The notes: generated from the letters alone by a model not told the origin. A DNA stretch of 64,000 bases from Gonatopus flavifemur (GCA_018340375.1 JAFFJZ010000006.1:16262001-16326000); one strand, 5' to 3'; shown: positions 24,285 to 35,553, numbered from the stretch's first letter. Numbers and translations are program-made.

Positions 24285-26697
24285 ATGATCGAAAGGCGTA
24301 TGTCTTTGGCTGTCAACGTCAGTATACTTTTAATTTTAACGATCTTCAGTGCTCTTTTGTCTCTACCACTTCGATTGTTATTGAATACCAAGTATCATCC
24401 TGAAAACCACAGTAACAGCAATAATAATCGTAACGAGAATGTTGTCAATGACGATGATAATCGATCTTCGAATACTTCGAATACCGTATTCCTTCCGAAC
24501 GAAGAAAAACTAGCATTGCAAACAAAATCTTTTGTGGATTTAAAAAAATCACAGCTATGTCCTAAATTTGATTACAGAGATCAATTGTTGTTATCCGTTT
24601 CCCAATGCACTTACGATTTCAATTGTACTTTTGTTTCTATAAAAAGAGAGATTTTGGAAGATAAAGAAAAGATGATAAAATCACAAATTCAGAAAAAAAA
24701 TTCAGAAATCGATGAGGAGGACGACGATGAAGATGACGAGGATGATGATAAATCCGTTCGAATTAAATCTCTTCCAGTTGCAGGTCATATTTTAGTGTCA
24801 ATGCTCTGCATATACGCTATCACTGCTTTTGTAGAAGTGATCAGGATACGATTCACTCGTAACAAGGTATTTTTACTGAAAGATTCAATTCTGGTAAATG
24901 GTTGAACAAAAGAGAGAAAATAATATTTCTGTAATATCTGAAAGGTACCGTCAAAGTCTGAAACTTCTGCTGCAAGAAGAAGCTCCGTCGTTGAATTCCC
25001 ATTTCAAAAGCGTCTCGCTTCCAGAGGAACCATAATCAGTCAAAAATCATTCGAATTACAGGGGATGAATCGATCCTCTTTAAGATTGTTAGGTAATTAA
25101 ATTCATAGATATTCGTAGATGTACTTGCAGAACCGGATTAAGAGCGGAGCCGATATGCAATCAATCGGACTTTCTTTCCTTTTGTTTCTAGAAAATCGTT
25201 TTGTAAAGAGGCCCCTGTCAACCTTAATTAGGCTCTGCATACTTGGATCGAGTAGATGAAAGCGATATAATCATTTATATCCCACTAGAAAAAAAATCAT
25301 AGAAACTCATATGTTTTATCAAATTCTGATAAAATTGTCCAAATCCCGCTATTGAACCTGATAAAATTTTATGAGGATTTATGGGATTTTATACCGGTAT
25401 TTGAACACACGGAGAAAAAAGATCATTGAATGAGCACTAGAAAAGATAGTAAACTGGTGACAACTGCGAATTCCTCTACCCAGTCGCTAACAGAGACCAG
25501 TAATGATTCCTATTTTGGTATACTATATTGTGTTTTGATGTACCAGAATAGGAACCATTACTCGTCCCTGTTGGCGACTGTGCACAGAAATTCTTACACG
25601 AAAAGAATTTTGAGGACTGAATCAATACAACTGTTTGTAGTGAAAGATGTGAAAGAATGTAATTTTAACAGTAACAGTGTTATTTTTTGACTTGATTCGA
25701 TTAAGAAATTGAATTGTAAAAGTTCAAAACAACATCGAACTCTTCAAGAGTCACACGATGCGGACCAATGAATCCAATAGTTTGGCGTGAAAGAGTGCGG
25801 CGCTGCGTCAAACTGCGAGAGCTCAAGACCGAGATTTCGAACTCTCAGAGTCCGATCGCTTGAGTTCTCGCAGTTCGACGCAGCGCCGCACTCTTTCACG
25901 CCAAACTATTGGATTTATTGGTCCGCATCGTGTGACTCTTGAAGAGTTCGATGTTGTTTTGAACTCTGAAGATTCGAATTCTGAACTTTCATAACCAAAA
26001 ATAATTGAACTGTTAGAGTTATATGAATTTCAAACTCCCACAGTCCTAAAATTTTTTCCGTGTAGTTGTCACCAGTTTATTACTATCTTTTCTAGCGATC
26101 ATTCCATGATCTTGTATCTCCGCGCATCTATGAGATTCTTTCAACGGGGATGTACACAAAAATTAAGAAAATTGGAGCCCTTTCCTGCTCTCTAAATCCG
26201 AAAGAGTGAAAAATCACGTGTTTCACTACACTCAGGTCTCAGAAGTGGACCAGTCCGCTTCGAGTGGGATTTTCACTCTAGAATTAGAGTGGCTGTGAGT
26301 TTCTAAGCTCAAACCCTAGACTGTCACTCTAAAAGAGTGGAAATTTCACTCAAAATTCGGACAGGGTCATTTTTGACTGGCTAAAGAGTGAAATCTCATT
26401 CTAAGAATTTTAGAGAGTGCCGCAAGATTGGCGAGGATGGGTCAAAAATTAGGTGAAATTAAAAAATGTTGAAAAAAAAGTTCATAACTAATGATGATTT
26501 CAACAATAGGTGCTCGACCTCCGCCGCTGATTCGTCGGTCTTCCTTTCCCGTGCAACCAACTCAACAATCAATACCATCTATGAGCGGCACCCCGAACAA
26601 TCAAAACATTCGACGACCGTCTATCGAATCTGACGACGAATTCAGTTCAATCAACAGTACTGTCCATCGTCGTCCTCATTTTATACGACGACATTGA
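24285..26697 (+). CDS. Unrecognised two-helix membrane protein, 3 exons
   Basis: Three exons join in phase: 24285-24866, 24945-25092, 26510-26697, giving 305 aa. Introns are AAG|GTATTT...GAAAG| and TTAG|GTAATT...AATAG|. The ATG has an in-frame TGA about 65 bases upstream. Residues about 8-32 are a hydrophobic N-terminal helix. The loop has several N-glycosylation sites and a Cys cluster (QLCPKF, SQCTYDFNC), then an acidic run of Glu/Asp. A second helix (VAGHILVSMLCIYAITAFVE) lies near 165-185. The tail is basic and Ser-rich (RRSSVV, RRSSFP) and ends HFIRRH. I infer an extracytoplasmic loop and cytosolic tail. Topology recalls two-helix channel auxiliary subunits, but I do not recognise the family. 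AATAAA lies about 100 bases after the stop. Confidence 0.62.
25408..26124. mobile_element. CACGGAGA-TIR element in intron 2, with nested hairpins
   Basis: The left end CACGGAGAAAAAAGATCATT and the following 40 bases (core CTAGAAAAGATAGTA, CTGGTGACAACT) are mirrored at 26062-26124. Outer arms of about 60 bp match with few mismatches. Inside are two further inverted repeats: 25481-25580 (arms of about 45 bp around TATTTTGGTA) and 25721-25965 (arms of 107 bp). The element lies wholly inside intron 2 of the 24285 gene. It has no transposase. Confidence 0.75.
25721..25965. repeat. Long near-perfect hairpin: 107-bp arms, 31-nt loop
   Basis: The arm 25721-25827 is the reverse complement of 25859-25965 with only three differences that I can find (near 25770, 25811 and 25822). 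The stem includes GTGCGGCGCTGCGTC, which is GC-rich compared with its surroundings. In an intron transcribed with the host gene it would fold as a long double-stranded RNA. Confidence 0.92.
26187..26419. mobile_element. GCTCTCTAAA-TIR element with AGAGTGAAA motif
   Basis: GCTCTCTAAATCCG at the left and GAATTTTAGAGAGTGC at the right form an imperfect TIR of about 10 bp. The interior repeats AGAGTGAAA/TTTCACTCT about eight times on both strands. It lies in the same intron as the 25408 element. Confidence 0.55.
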
Positions 26698-26797
26698 TAA
26701 GATAGATAGATAAAAGACGAATAATCCGGGCACGAAATTGATACGCGTCTGCAATAATACGCCACGATCTAACGCATATTTTTTTTATAGTACAAAA

Positions 26798-26803
26798 AAT
26801 AAA
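26798..26803 (+). terminator. AATAAA poly(A) signal, ~100 nt after the 24285-gene stop
   Basis: A canonical AATAAA in an A/T-rich context, at a normal distance from the TGA at 26697. A cleavage site was not determined. Confidence 0.45.
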
Positions 26804-27482
26804 ATACAAAAATATTTCACGTTTCTAAACCACTTTCGGTAAGTCATGTATTTCAAAACTTTTATTATGCATTTTGGTCTCTCCTGGTCATGAGTTTTTA
26901 TAAAACATCTGATAAATTTTTATGAAAAAGAAAACCTCAAATTCTGATGGAAGCGTGAATTCACTACACTCTGATGTGAGCTGTGATTAACTCCCGGGGC
27001 AAAATAGAGCCTTTCCAATTGACACTATTTTTGCTCGGGTGGCGCAAAAAAATCGATTATTCTTTGTTTCCGAGTCTCGTATGAGAGTGTGTTAGTTTTC
27101 CATCTTTGAAGAGGCCTCCCCTGCTTGAAGAATCTCATTGAACCGATTAATTCTCGTTGATTCCGATGCAGAAAACCGATTCAAATCCATTAAAAATTTA
27201 TTCTCAATGAAAAAAAGGGTCGCTCGAATTTTTTTTCAACTCAAACAATAGTCAAAATTCATTTTTTTTACTCTTTTTCTCGTTTCAATAAAATTGAATA
27301 TCTAAAAAAAAACTGTAACTTCCTCACAATTACAGTTCGAAATATTTATTTTCAAAGGTCGCTTCAAATTTGTGAACCTTTTTTGATTTGTTGCTTTCGA
27401 TGTTTCCGAGCGACCTTTGAAAATTATTATTAACATTCAATGTGTATTATTACTTCCAATTAGCACCTTAATGAATGAGAAT

Positions 27483-27777
27483 TAGAGTGGTTCTTATTTT
27501 ATGTATGAAAAGTGTTTTCTGATTTTTTGGTTGTCAACAAACAAGTTTTCTGTACGGCTGACCCTCTGATCTTGCTCTAGATCATAAAGGAGAGTGAAAC
27601 GCCTGTTTAAAAAACGCCATGAGCGGCCCCCAAATCTCTTTTGAAAATTATGTAAAAACTATTGTAGCACTCCTTCATGACGTAGAGCAAGATTAGAGGG
27701 TCAGCCATACAGAAAACTTGTTTGTTGACAAAAAAAATCAGAAAACACTTTTTACACATAAAATAAGAACCACCCTA
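27483..27777. mobile_element. hAT-type MITE, perfect 8-bp target duplication
   Basis: ATGAGAAT flanks the element on both sides (27475-27482 and 27778-27785). Ends are TAGAGTGGTTCTTATTTTAT at the left and the reverse complement of TAGGGTGGTTCTTATTTTAT at the right. Arms extend about 100 bp with few mismatches, through CAACAAACAAGTTTTCTGTA. The 8-bp duplication and short TAG..GTGG terminus fit hAT superfamily non-autonomous elements. Noncoding, 295 bp. Confidence 0.85.
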
Positions 27778-28115
27778 ATGAGAATACACCACGAGATGTA
27801 AGAGAAATTCAATACATCACGAGAATATAAATTTTCCTAACAAAGGAATTCAAATAATGAAAAAAATTAGATTGATTAAGTTAATTAAAGTTTGATTAAA
27901 TTGATCATTTGGATTGATTAGTTTAATTTTATGAATTTTAACAATTGTATTTTGTTAGAATTTTTGAGTTTTTAAAAGCAATTATTTCCAAGAATGTTCA
28001 TAAACTCTGAGCGACCTTTAAAAATGAATATTTTGAGCTGTAAATTTCAGGAAATTACTATTTTTTCAAGTACTGAATTTTACCGCTACGAAAAGGAAAA
28101 TGAATTTTGACTATT

Positions 28116-28343
28116 CACGGAAAGAAATAAAATGCATAGAGAAAATTATTTCTTTGAATCTGAGAAATTTTTATTTGAATAGATCCAAATAGGTATTTCT
28201 TTGACAGAAATAAATATTATGGTCCATCATTCAAATAACAAATTCTTTTGAATCAAAAAAATATTTATTTTTGTTAAAGAAATATTTATTTGGACCTATT
28301 CAAATAACAATTTCTTAGATCCAAAGAAATACTTTTTTTTGTG
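28116..28343. mobile_element. AT-rich foldback with TTATTTGAATAG motif
   Basis: The arms pair ATTTCTTTGAATCTGAGAAA with TTTCTTAGATCCAAAGAAAT. The interior repeats CAAATAAATATT / TTATTTGGACC words. A diverged relative lies at about 35309-35547. Confidence 0.6.
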
Positions 28344-28665
28344 TGGTAATATTTATCATGCTAACATAGTATTCGGTCTTATTTTATATAAAATCGTGAT
28401 TTTTACATGCACTGTCAGAAATATCTGGAAGTTATTTTCAATTATATGAAATCAGGTTCATATACATTCTGCGTTAAATTTAATGCACAAAAACATGGAA
28501 GGACTATAGATTATGCTATAGTGAAACTGAATTCATGTACGTACTTGAAAAAAACTTCCAGTAAAAACATTAAAATTAATGCGGAAATTTTCAACAGTGT
28601 AGTAACAATCACGATTCTATATAAAATAAGACCGTAAAATATGTTAGCATGGTAAATATTACCAT
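28344..28665. mobile_element. AT-rich foldback, ~60-bp arms
   Basis: GTGGTAATATTTATCATGCT onward at the left is mirrored by TGGTAATATTTACCATGCTA at the right. Both arms run through CGGTCTTATTTTATAT and an ATCGTGATT core. It abuts the previous foldback, and its right flank ends CTTCTCTCCGTG. Confidence 0.65.
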
Positions 28666-29196
28666 TCTCTTCTCTCCGTGTTTTCAGAACTTTTGAAAAT
28701 CTTGAGCGACCTCTAAAAAATTTTTTGTCGAGCCGATCTTTTAGGGAGGACTCTTAAAACATGAATAAGACACGGAGAAAAAAGTAGTCGGTTTTTTGCA
28801 CCACCCTGCTATTCACAAAAAAGAAAAAATCAGTCACTCTTGAAACACAAATCTCATTCAAAGTTCCAAAATTATCAGAAGAAGCATAACATATTTCATT
28901 TTTCCCTGTATATTATAGAGTGTATTTAATTTTTTTTCTTTAATTTTTCAGGTGACATCATTACAACGATACAATGCGCGTCCTAGATTGATGTTCCATT
29001 TCTTTTGAAGCGATCCTAAGAATATAAATGGAAGATTTATTTTTGATCAGTGTTATCCGTACAATGAAAACTTACCAATTTACGATAATCAAAAAGCTGG
29101 TGACTGTTAATAACTGTTCAAGGAATATCCCACCTGTACAACAGAACTGATCCAGCTATATTCCGAATTTTACATCCATAAGTAATGTTTCGAACC

Positions 29197-29594
29197 CGTA
29201 GAGTACAACCACCGATTCTCCACCCAGGACTTCGGTGGACTGGAGGTGGAGAATCAGTGGAGAAATGAGAGCCGTGGAAATAAGGGAGAAATAAGGGAGA
29301 GTCCCCGTTGAGGCAACGGAGAGGTGACGTGGATTTGTCCACCCCCTTTATTTTCAGCAAAATTTATGTTAGTGGATTCACTCATTGAAATTTGGTTGTG
29401 TAAATCGACAGATATGAATTTTATTGAAAATAAAGGGGGCGGACATATCCACGTCGCCTCCCCGTTGCCTCAACGGGGACTCTCCCTTATTTCTTCCTTA
29501 TTTCCACGGCTCTCATTTCTCCACTGATTCTCCACCTCCAGTCCATCGAAGTCCTGGATGGAGAATTCCGAAGTTCAGGTGGTTGTGCTGTACG
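29197..29594. repeat. Long foldback: ~165-bp arms, ~50-nt loop
   Basis: Arm 29197-29365 is the reverse complement of 29416-29594 at roughly 93 per cent by eye. It includes the unbroken stretch CCCCGTTGAGGCAACGG and GGTGGAGAATCAGTGGAGAA. The right arm has a short extra segment near 29565. Two mirror-image reading frames (residues KIKG, then CLNGDSPLF) arise from the palindrome and are not genes. Confidence 0.9.
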
Positions 29595-30002
29595 GGAAGT
29601 GAACACGTGCGCGTGGGGTGTAATTTACACCCCACGATATTTTGGCTGTAAGTACCAATGGTATGAGACTTTTCCAACTATCCGCAAGTATTATAGATGT
29701 TCATACAGATTTTTCATAGAATTCTACATCTGCTCATGAAATTTTCACCCCCTATCGATGATAAAACACATTAATGTAACGAATGATCTAAAAAACAAAC
29801 TTCATTTTTATACATTTAAAAATAATAAGACTCACCGAAAACTTCCGATTGGAAACTTCACCTCCCTAAAATTAGTGCTTGAGAGGAAGGTTGAAAAAAA
29901 CCAAATGAAGTATTGGAAATCCAATTCATTCAGTTCAAAGATCAATTTGTATCCCTTGTTTGAATTCAGATTAGGTTATTTTTTCATGAACAGCAGAGTG
30001 CA

Positions 30003-31403
30003 ATTAAGGGGATTAGAGGAAATGGGAGAGGGGAAAAGTCCAATTTTGCCCCAACTTTTCTTAAAAAGTACGTAATTAATACAAATTTCAAGTGAATAAT
30101 ACATTCAACTGGGGTGAAGACGATCATTCATTTTTAATGATCCGATCAACATTTGTCCCTAAAAAAAATGCTGTATCCACCCTGGTAAGAAAAATCTCTC
30201 TGAATCTCTCTGAAATCTCTCTGAATTTCTCTGAATCTCTCTATATTTTGGGACAAATTTCAGAAAGATTCAGAGTAATTCCAGAGTAATTCAGAGGAAA
30301 TTAGAGACTTTTCCGATAGTGATACGTTCTGAGTTCTTCAACTTTCTCTGAATCTCTCCGCATATCACTGAATCCCTCAGAATTTTATATATTTAAATTT
30401 CAAAGCTCCCTCTGTATTTACCTGAATATCTCTAAATTTCTCTAAATCTCCCGGAATCTAATGTTTTCAGATTTCAAAGCTTCCTCTGAATTCCTCTGAA
30501 TCTCTCTGAATTCCTCTAAATCTCCGGGAATTTAATGTATTCAGATTACAAAGCTTCCTCTGAATTCCTCTAAATCTCTCTGATTTTCTCTGAATTCCTC
30601 GAAATATCCCGGAATTCAATATATTCAGATTTCAAAGCTTCCTCTGAATTCCTCTGAATTTCTCTGAATTTCTCTGGATTACTCTGAATCTTTCTAAATT
30701 CCTCTGAATATTTCTAAAAAATTCCACGCAGAATTTTTCTTAATTTATCTTCCTCTGGAAGTCTCTGAAACTTCCAGAAAGCCTCTGAAATGCAGGACCA
30801 AGAATTTTACCGAATTTCCCAGAATTTCCCTGCATCTCTCTGAGTTCCTCTGAATTTTTCTGAATCCTTCTGGAAAAATTCCAAGCACAAGTTGTCTCAA
30901 TCCACTAGTCTCTGAAATCCTCTGAACCACGCTGAATTGCTCTGAATTTCTCTGATTTTTTCTGAATCTCTCTGAAACGTGAAATTTTCAGAGAGATTCA
31001 GAGAGATTTTTTTACCAGGGCAAAAGATCGCCTTCACCCTATAGTGATCGGCTTTACCCCAGTGAACGGTAATGGATCACGTACTTGGGATTGCGCACTG
31101 CTGCGCACTCTGAATTTCCCAATGATTGCTAAGGGCTAGAAAATAAAATTAAAAAATTGTAACCTCCAAATGTCAACAAATTTCACAATTTGATTTTTTA
31201 GCGTGAAGTAGGGTAAATCCAATTTCATTTTTTAGCCTCCAGAAATCATTGGGAAATTCAAGATGCGCGGCAGAGCGTCAACCCGAGTACGTGATCCGTT
31301 ATTATTCACTTGAAATTTGTATGAATTACGTACCTTTTAAGAACGGCTCGCGCAACATTTGACTTTTCCTCTCCCACACTTTCCCATGCTTGAGTTCCCT
31401 TAA
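30003..31403. repeat. Inverted pair enclosing the CTCTGAATT element
   Basis: The left side has TTAAGGGGA, GAGGGGAAAAGT and ACGTAATTAATACAAATTTC. The right side has their complements in reverse order, ending CCCTTAA at 31403. A further pair near 31055-31145 and 31225-31315 (GAATTTCCCAATGATT) lies inside the right half. Confidence 0.55.
30180..31020. mobile_element. CCCTGGTAA-TIR element built of a CTCTGAATT motif
   Basis: CCCTGGTAAGAAAAATCTCT is mirrored by CCCTGGTAAAAAAATCTCTC. Between them, 800 bp is almost wholly CTCTGAATT(T/C) words, direct at the left and interrupted by mirrored copies. No coding potential. It sits inside the 30003-31403 inverted pair, so it is probably a later insertion. 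Confidence 0.8.
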
Positions 31404-32249
31404 GCGAAAGAATTTGTTGAAAAATAGAAATATCACTTACCATATTCGTTGATATTGAAATCACACTCGAACCCGAAACACGAATAGTCGCGTGGGGTGT
31501 AAATTACACCCTAGTCAAGTTTGATGTTCAATAACTAATCAGAGAATACATGTGCATATTGAGTGTTGAAATTGATTCATTGCAGCGCTCTAGGAAAACA
31601 ATTTTACATCAGTGTAATAATCAGAGGGAAGTATCTGGGATGTATTTTACACCCCACGCGACCGTTGGATGATTAATCTCAAATCTCCTAAACGAATAAT
31701 GCGATATAAAAACTGGGAAAATTTTCAAAATTATACATAATTCTGTATATAATTGTATGTAAATTTTATAAAATTCTGACAATTTTGAGATACATTATTT
31801 CGTAATGGATGTGATAAACCACAAGAATGTTTTGTAACTAATTAGATCTCATTTTGCTGAAATGGGGAACTTTGTGGCTCGATAACAAAAATCCGGATAT
31901 CAATTTCGAGGAATCTTTATCTGAACATTTTTAAAACATACCTCGAAGAATTCTCAAAGATATCTTAGGCGATAATCGCTCTTAGAGATCTTCGTTTGAG
32001 ATTTCTTCGAGTTTTCTGAAGATATTTATTGATGTTTCACGAAAAGTTTTTGAGAACTCCATTAAATCCATCTTCTCAAGAGTTTCAAAAGTTGAGATAA
32101 AAAGAAAAATATAATAAACCCAGATAGCACAAGTGGAAGAAGTTCAAAATTAATTCATTTGGAACTATGTGTTGCTGAATAAAAGTGTTTTACGGAAGTC
32201 CACGTCTGTCTCCTATACAAGACATTCATAGAATCCTAATAAACAAATC

Positions 32250-32402
32250 GATACCCACAAGTTCTGATACGTCGTATCACACTCTTATAACATTTTTTAG
32301 GAAACGGTGCCTCCAGGTGCACAGGAAGTCTATAATATCATTTATGAAAGAAACATGGATTTCTCAAATTTGGTGGGATACGACGTATTAGAACGTGGGT
32401 AT
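32250..32402. mobile_element. GATACCCAC-TIR small element
   Basis: GATACCCACAAGTTCTGATA then CGTCGTATCAC is mirrored by GATACCCACGTTCTAATACG then TCGTATCCC. About 150 bp, noncoding. Confidence 0.6.
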
Positions 32403-32526
32403 CATTACATTTTCATCCTAATAAATTTATGTTTGAACATCACAACTGATTCTCAATGGGTTTGAATCAATTTTCTGCATCGGAATTAATGAGAATCAAT
32501 CGGTTCAATGAAATTCTTTAAGCAGG

Positions 32527-33600
32527 GAAGTGAATGAGGAACTTGAAAACAAATTCAATTTCCTAACCATATTGAGAACGATATTTCCATCTAATCGCTT
32601 AATTTGTCATAGCTTTCTCATGTAATCAAGATATATAAAAGGATAACGAGATTATTATTTTGAATTCAGTTAAATGCAAAACTTACTAAATCAAAAAGTG
32701 GCCAAATCTGTGTTATGAAGTACAATGAAAATGTTGAATACTTAATACTTCAATGTGTTCCTGTGATTTTGAGATGATGAATTGCATCTACCCCAGTGAA
32801 CATCGATACTTAAAGATGTCGTATAAGACATCTTTCAGACATCAATGTTCATTGAAACATCTATTTTCGTAAAAATGAATTATTATATTTCTATATTTGA
32901 TGTACCATTCATCTCTGCGATCTATAAAACTTCTTGTGTGATATATCAAATGTATTTATGAGAGAAAGAATCAAATAAAAATCAATATATATGTATACAA
33001 TATTTATGAAAGAAACTTTGTTATAAATTTCCTCAAAATACCCACATCTTTGGTTAACGATTCCCATTCATTTCCATTGAACACCTAGTCAACAATTTTT
33101 CGACCAACACTGGAAACTGTCGATTTCTGCCATCTTTTTTATGTCTTCTCAAGAATTCTAAATGCTATCTATTTAAAAGTGATCCGTGATATCTTCCAGA
33201 TAGCATTGAGAAATCTTGAGAAGACTTCAAAAAGGTGGCAGAAATCGATGCATTGGAGATCATTTCAACATCTTTCAGATAACATTATGAAGGTTTCGGA
33301 CATCTGTGTACTGGCCAAACATCTCCTATCAGAATGAAGATGTGAATTCAAGATTAATTGTGCGGAATCATTGAATTCAAGGCCAAATGTACAGGGAATT
33401 TAGGAATTTACGCTTCTTTTTCACACTTGAACAGTTGAGGGGCTGGGGAGGGGGGATGCTGCTAGGGTGAAACGGGTCTAAAACACGCATTTTTTTGAGA
33501 ATTTTTGTTGGAGAGATTATTATCTTTCAGATTTTCATTTATTCACAGTTTCCAAACTCTTTGAATTCGTGTGAATTCTTCCAAGACTTCCTGAATCATA
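32527..33600. other. Repeat-derived, no gene
   Basis: Recurrent AAGATGT / ACATCTTT and TCTTGAGAAG words from about 32780 to 33310, including a mirrored pair AAGATGTCGTATAAGACATC at about 32813. No coding signal. Confidence 0.4.
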
Positions 33601-33877
33601 CACGGAAAAAATTGGCGATCCAAATTTTCGTTGACTAGTATGTCACTTTTGGACAAGGCACAAATCCGAAAAGAACTCATACACTGGATTTTAATAATTC
33701 GTTGACTTTGCCCATGATTTCACCGATGAAATTCACTTTTCATTTTGATTGTCGAAATAATGGAAAGAGTCAACGAATTATTAAAATCCAGTGTACGAAT
33801 TCTTCTGGAATTTGTGCTCCGTCCCAAAGTCAAGACATACTATTCAACGAAAATTTGGATCACTAATTTTTTCCGTA
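33601..33877. mobile_element. CACGGAAAAAATT-TIR foldback, ~115-bp arms
   Basis: CACGGAAAAAATTGGCGATC at the left is mirrored by TACGGAAAAAATTAGTGATC at the right. The arms continue through CCAAATTTTCGTTGA and reach the unbroken CACTGGATTTTAATAATTCG plus TTGACT. The loop is about 45 nt. Noncoding. Confidence 0.8.
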
Positions 33878-34223
33878 TACTGATGTTTTTCTGAATTTCT
33901 CTGAACCTTCCTGAATCTCTATAAATTTCTCCGAAACATGAAATTTGCAGAGGGAATCAGAGAGATTTTTTTATCAGGGTCATCCACTACAGTCGGAAAT
34001 GTGAATGCTGCAACCTGACAGAAACGAATGGTATGAATGTCATCATTCGGCAGGAGCTTTCAGTTTCGTAACAGAAGCATTCGTGGTATACAACTGCCCA
34101 GACAGTAGACAAGTCCCCTTTGACTTCATAGAGAATTCACAGTAAAGAACACCCACGGAATTCCGTCTTTTACGAACTCATATGATATTTCAAAAGAACA
34201 TACAGGAGTATCAAAGGAATTCT

Positions 34224-34528
34224 CGCACGCAGAAGAAAATTCTTGCTGAAAAAGCAATTCCGAAAAATCTGCTTTGCTGAATTAGCAAAACGGTGGCTGT
34301 TACAGCAAAAGCATTGCTATTTTGGCAAGATATTTACTAATTCAGCAAAATTTTCTAGCCGTCTGTATATCTATACAATTCCGAATTGCTAAATGGCAAG
34401 CGCTTGTTGAGAAAACAAGATTTTGCTGTAATAGCGAATTTTTTGCTAATTCAGCAACAAATTTTGCCATATTAGCGAAGCAAATTTTCGAGGGTTGCTG
34501 TTTCAGCAACTTTTTTCCTCTGAGTGCG
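34224..34528. mobile_element. Element built of a TTGCTGAATTAGCAA motif
   Basis: CGCACGCAGAAGAAAATTCT then TGCTGAA is mirrored by CGCACTCAGAGGAAAAAAGT then TGCTGAA. The 305 bp contains about ten TTGCTG/CAGCAA words in both orientations. Related blocks lie in the integrin intron (59570-60010, 60215-60450, 62300-62480). Confidence 0.7.
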
Positions 34529-34952
34529 GAGAATCCGTGACGACCACTCTGGTGGAAAAGTTTCACTTCAAATCACTGGAATTTTCAAAGATTTCTCAGA
34601 GGATCTCAAAGGTGTTTATAATCCCTGAAATTTTCAGTAATTTTAAGAAAAATTCAGAGCTTTTCAGAGATATCCAGAAAAATTTTCAGTGGAAAAATGT
34701 GCGGTAGACCACCCAATAGCTCGACCACCCGTTGCCCGAAGAGCTGTTATCTCGAATTTTAATATTCCGACTAAAGAAACTTCCGACTCGTTATGCATTC
34801 TCACCTTGTGCTGTCTTGTTTTTTCAAAGAAATTTTTCTCACTAGGGATACATGTGCGAGGGTAGGGATTGATAGGCCCGAATTTTAGTTGATCCGAATC
34901 GAAATAAGGCCAAAAAATTCTTATTAACTATTATTGTAATCAAAGTCCCAAC

Positions 34953-35222
34953 CGGCACAAATGATCAATTTGAATTTATAAAGACTTCCCAAAGACCTCT
35001 TGAACAGTCCCCGTTATGCGACTTACAATGAATTCCATATGAATTTAATGGATTCCAAATGCAAACATCTTGAATGCCTGAAGAATTCATCATGGAGTTC
35101 CGATATGAGTTCTCTCTGAACATTAAGTAGTTCATTGAGAATTCATTTTGAATTCAAAATAGTCATAATGAATACATATTGATTAGCATGACGGGAGCTC
35201 CTTGTGGGAACTCTTGTGCTGT
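34953..35222. mobile_element. CAGCACAA-family element, copy 1
   Basis: Starts CGGCACAAATGATCAATTTG and ends GGAACTCTTGTGCTG. The interior repeats TGAATTCATT words. Copies at 35554-35823 and (reverse orientation) 38916-39173 share CTTGAACAGTCCCCGTTATG. Confidence 0.65.
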
Positions 35223-35308
35223 ATGGGGTATGACTAGTGGACCCATATTGATTTGTCAGCTTTATTTTGATTCGGATCTACATATGCGCGTTCTTGAGAT
35301 ACGCATAC

Positions 35309-35547
35309 ACAGACAAAAGTGTTCCTCTGGATCTATAAAATTGTTATTTGAATAGGTATTTCTAAATAAATAGATATTTCTTCAATAGGGTTGAATATTT
35401 TGTTCATGTGAAAGAATTCATTATTTGGTCCATCATTCAAATAACAAATTTGTTTGTATCAAAAGAATATTCAATCTTGTTGAAGTAAAATTTATTTCGA
35501 CTTATTCAAATAACAATTCCTTAGATTCAAAGAAATACTTGTTTCTG
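35309..35547. mobile_element. Relative of the 28116 AT-rich foldback
   Basis: Shares TTGTTATTTGAATAGG, GGTCCATCATTCAAATAACA and TTAGATTCAAAGAAATACTT with the 28116 element, with matching order of mirrored arms. Noncoding. Confidence 0.55.
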
Positions 35548-35553
35548 CCCAGA

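Larger units (their letters stand above)
27118..32526. repeat. Nested shells of inverted repeats (5.4 kb)
   Basis: The outermost pair is 27118-27215 and 32424-32526: CCCTGCTTGAAGAATCTCAT plus about 80 more bases, mirrored with good identity through GATTCCGATGCAGAAAA. Inside lie another pair (27250-27370 and 28008-28115, core AAAGGTCGCT), the hAT MITE, two AT-rich foldbacks (28116-28665), a long foldback (29197-29594) and a further pair (30003-30100 and 31306-31403) enclosing the CCCTGG element. Palindromes around CGCGTGGGGTGTAA occur at about 29612, 31488 and 31640. Repeated insertion into earlier insertions is the simplest reading. Confidence 0.6.

Noticed and set aside
24285..26697. Assignment as a TipE-family sodium-channel subunit
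   Set aside because: The two-helix layout is similar, but the Cys-rich loop signature I expect for that family is not visible, so no family name is given.
29118..29651. Two similar ORFs on opposite strands sharing CLNGDSPLF
   Set aside because: They are the two arms of the 29197-29594 palindrome read outward, not paralogous genes.
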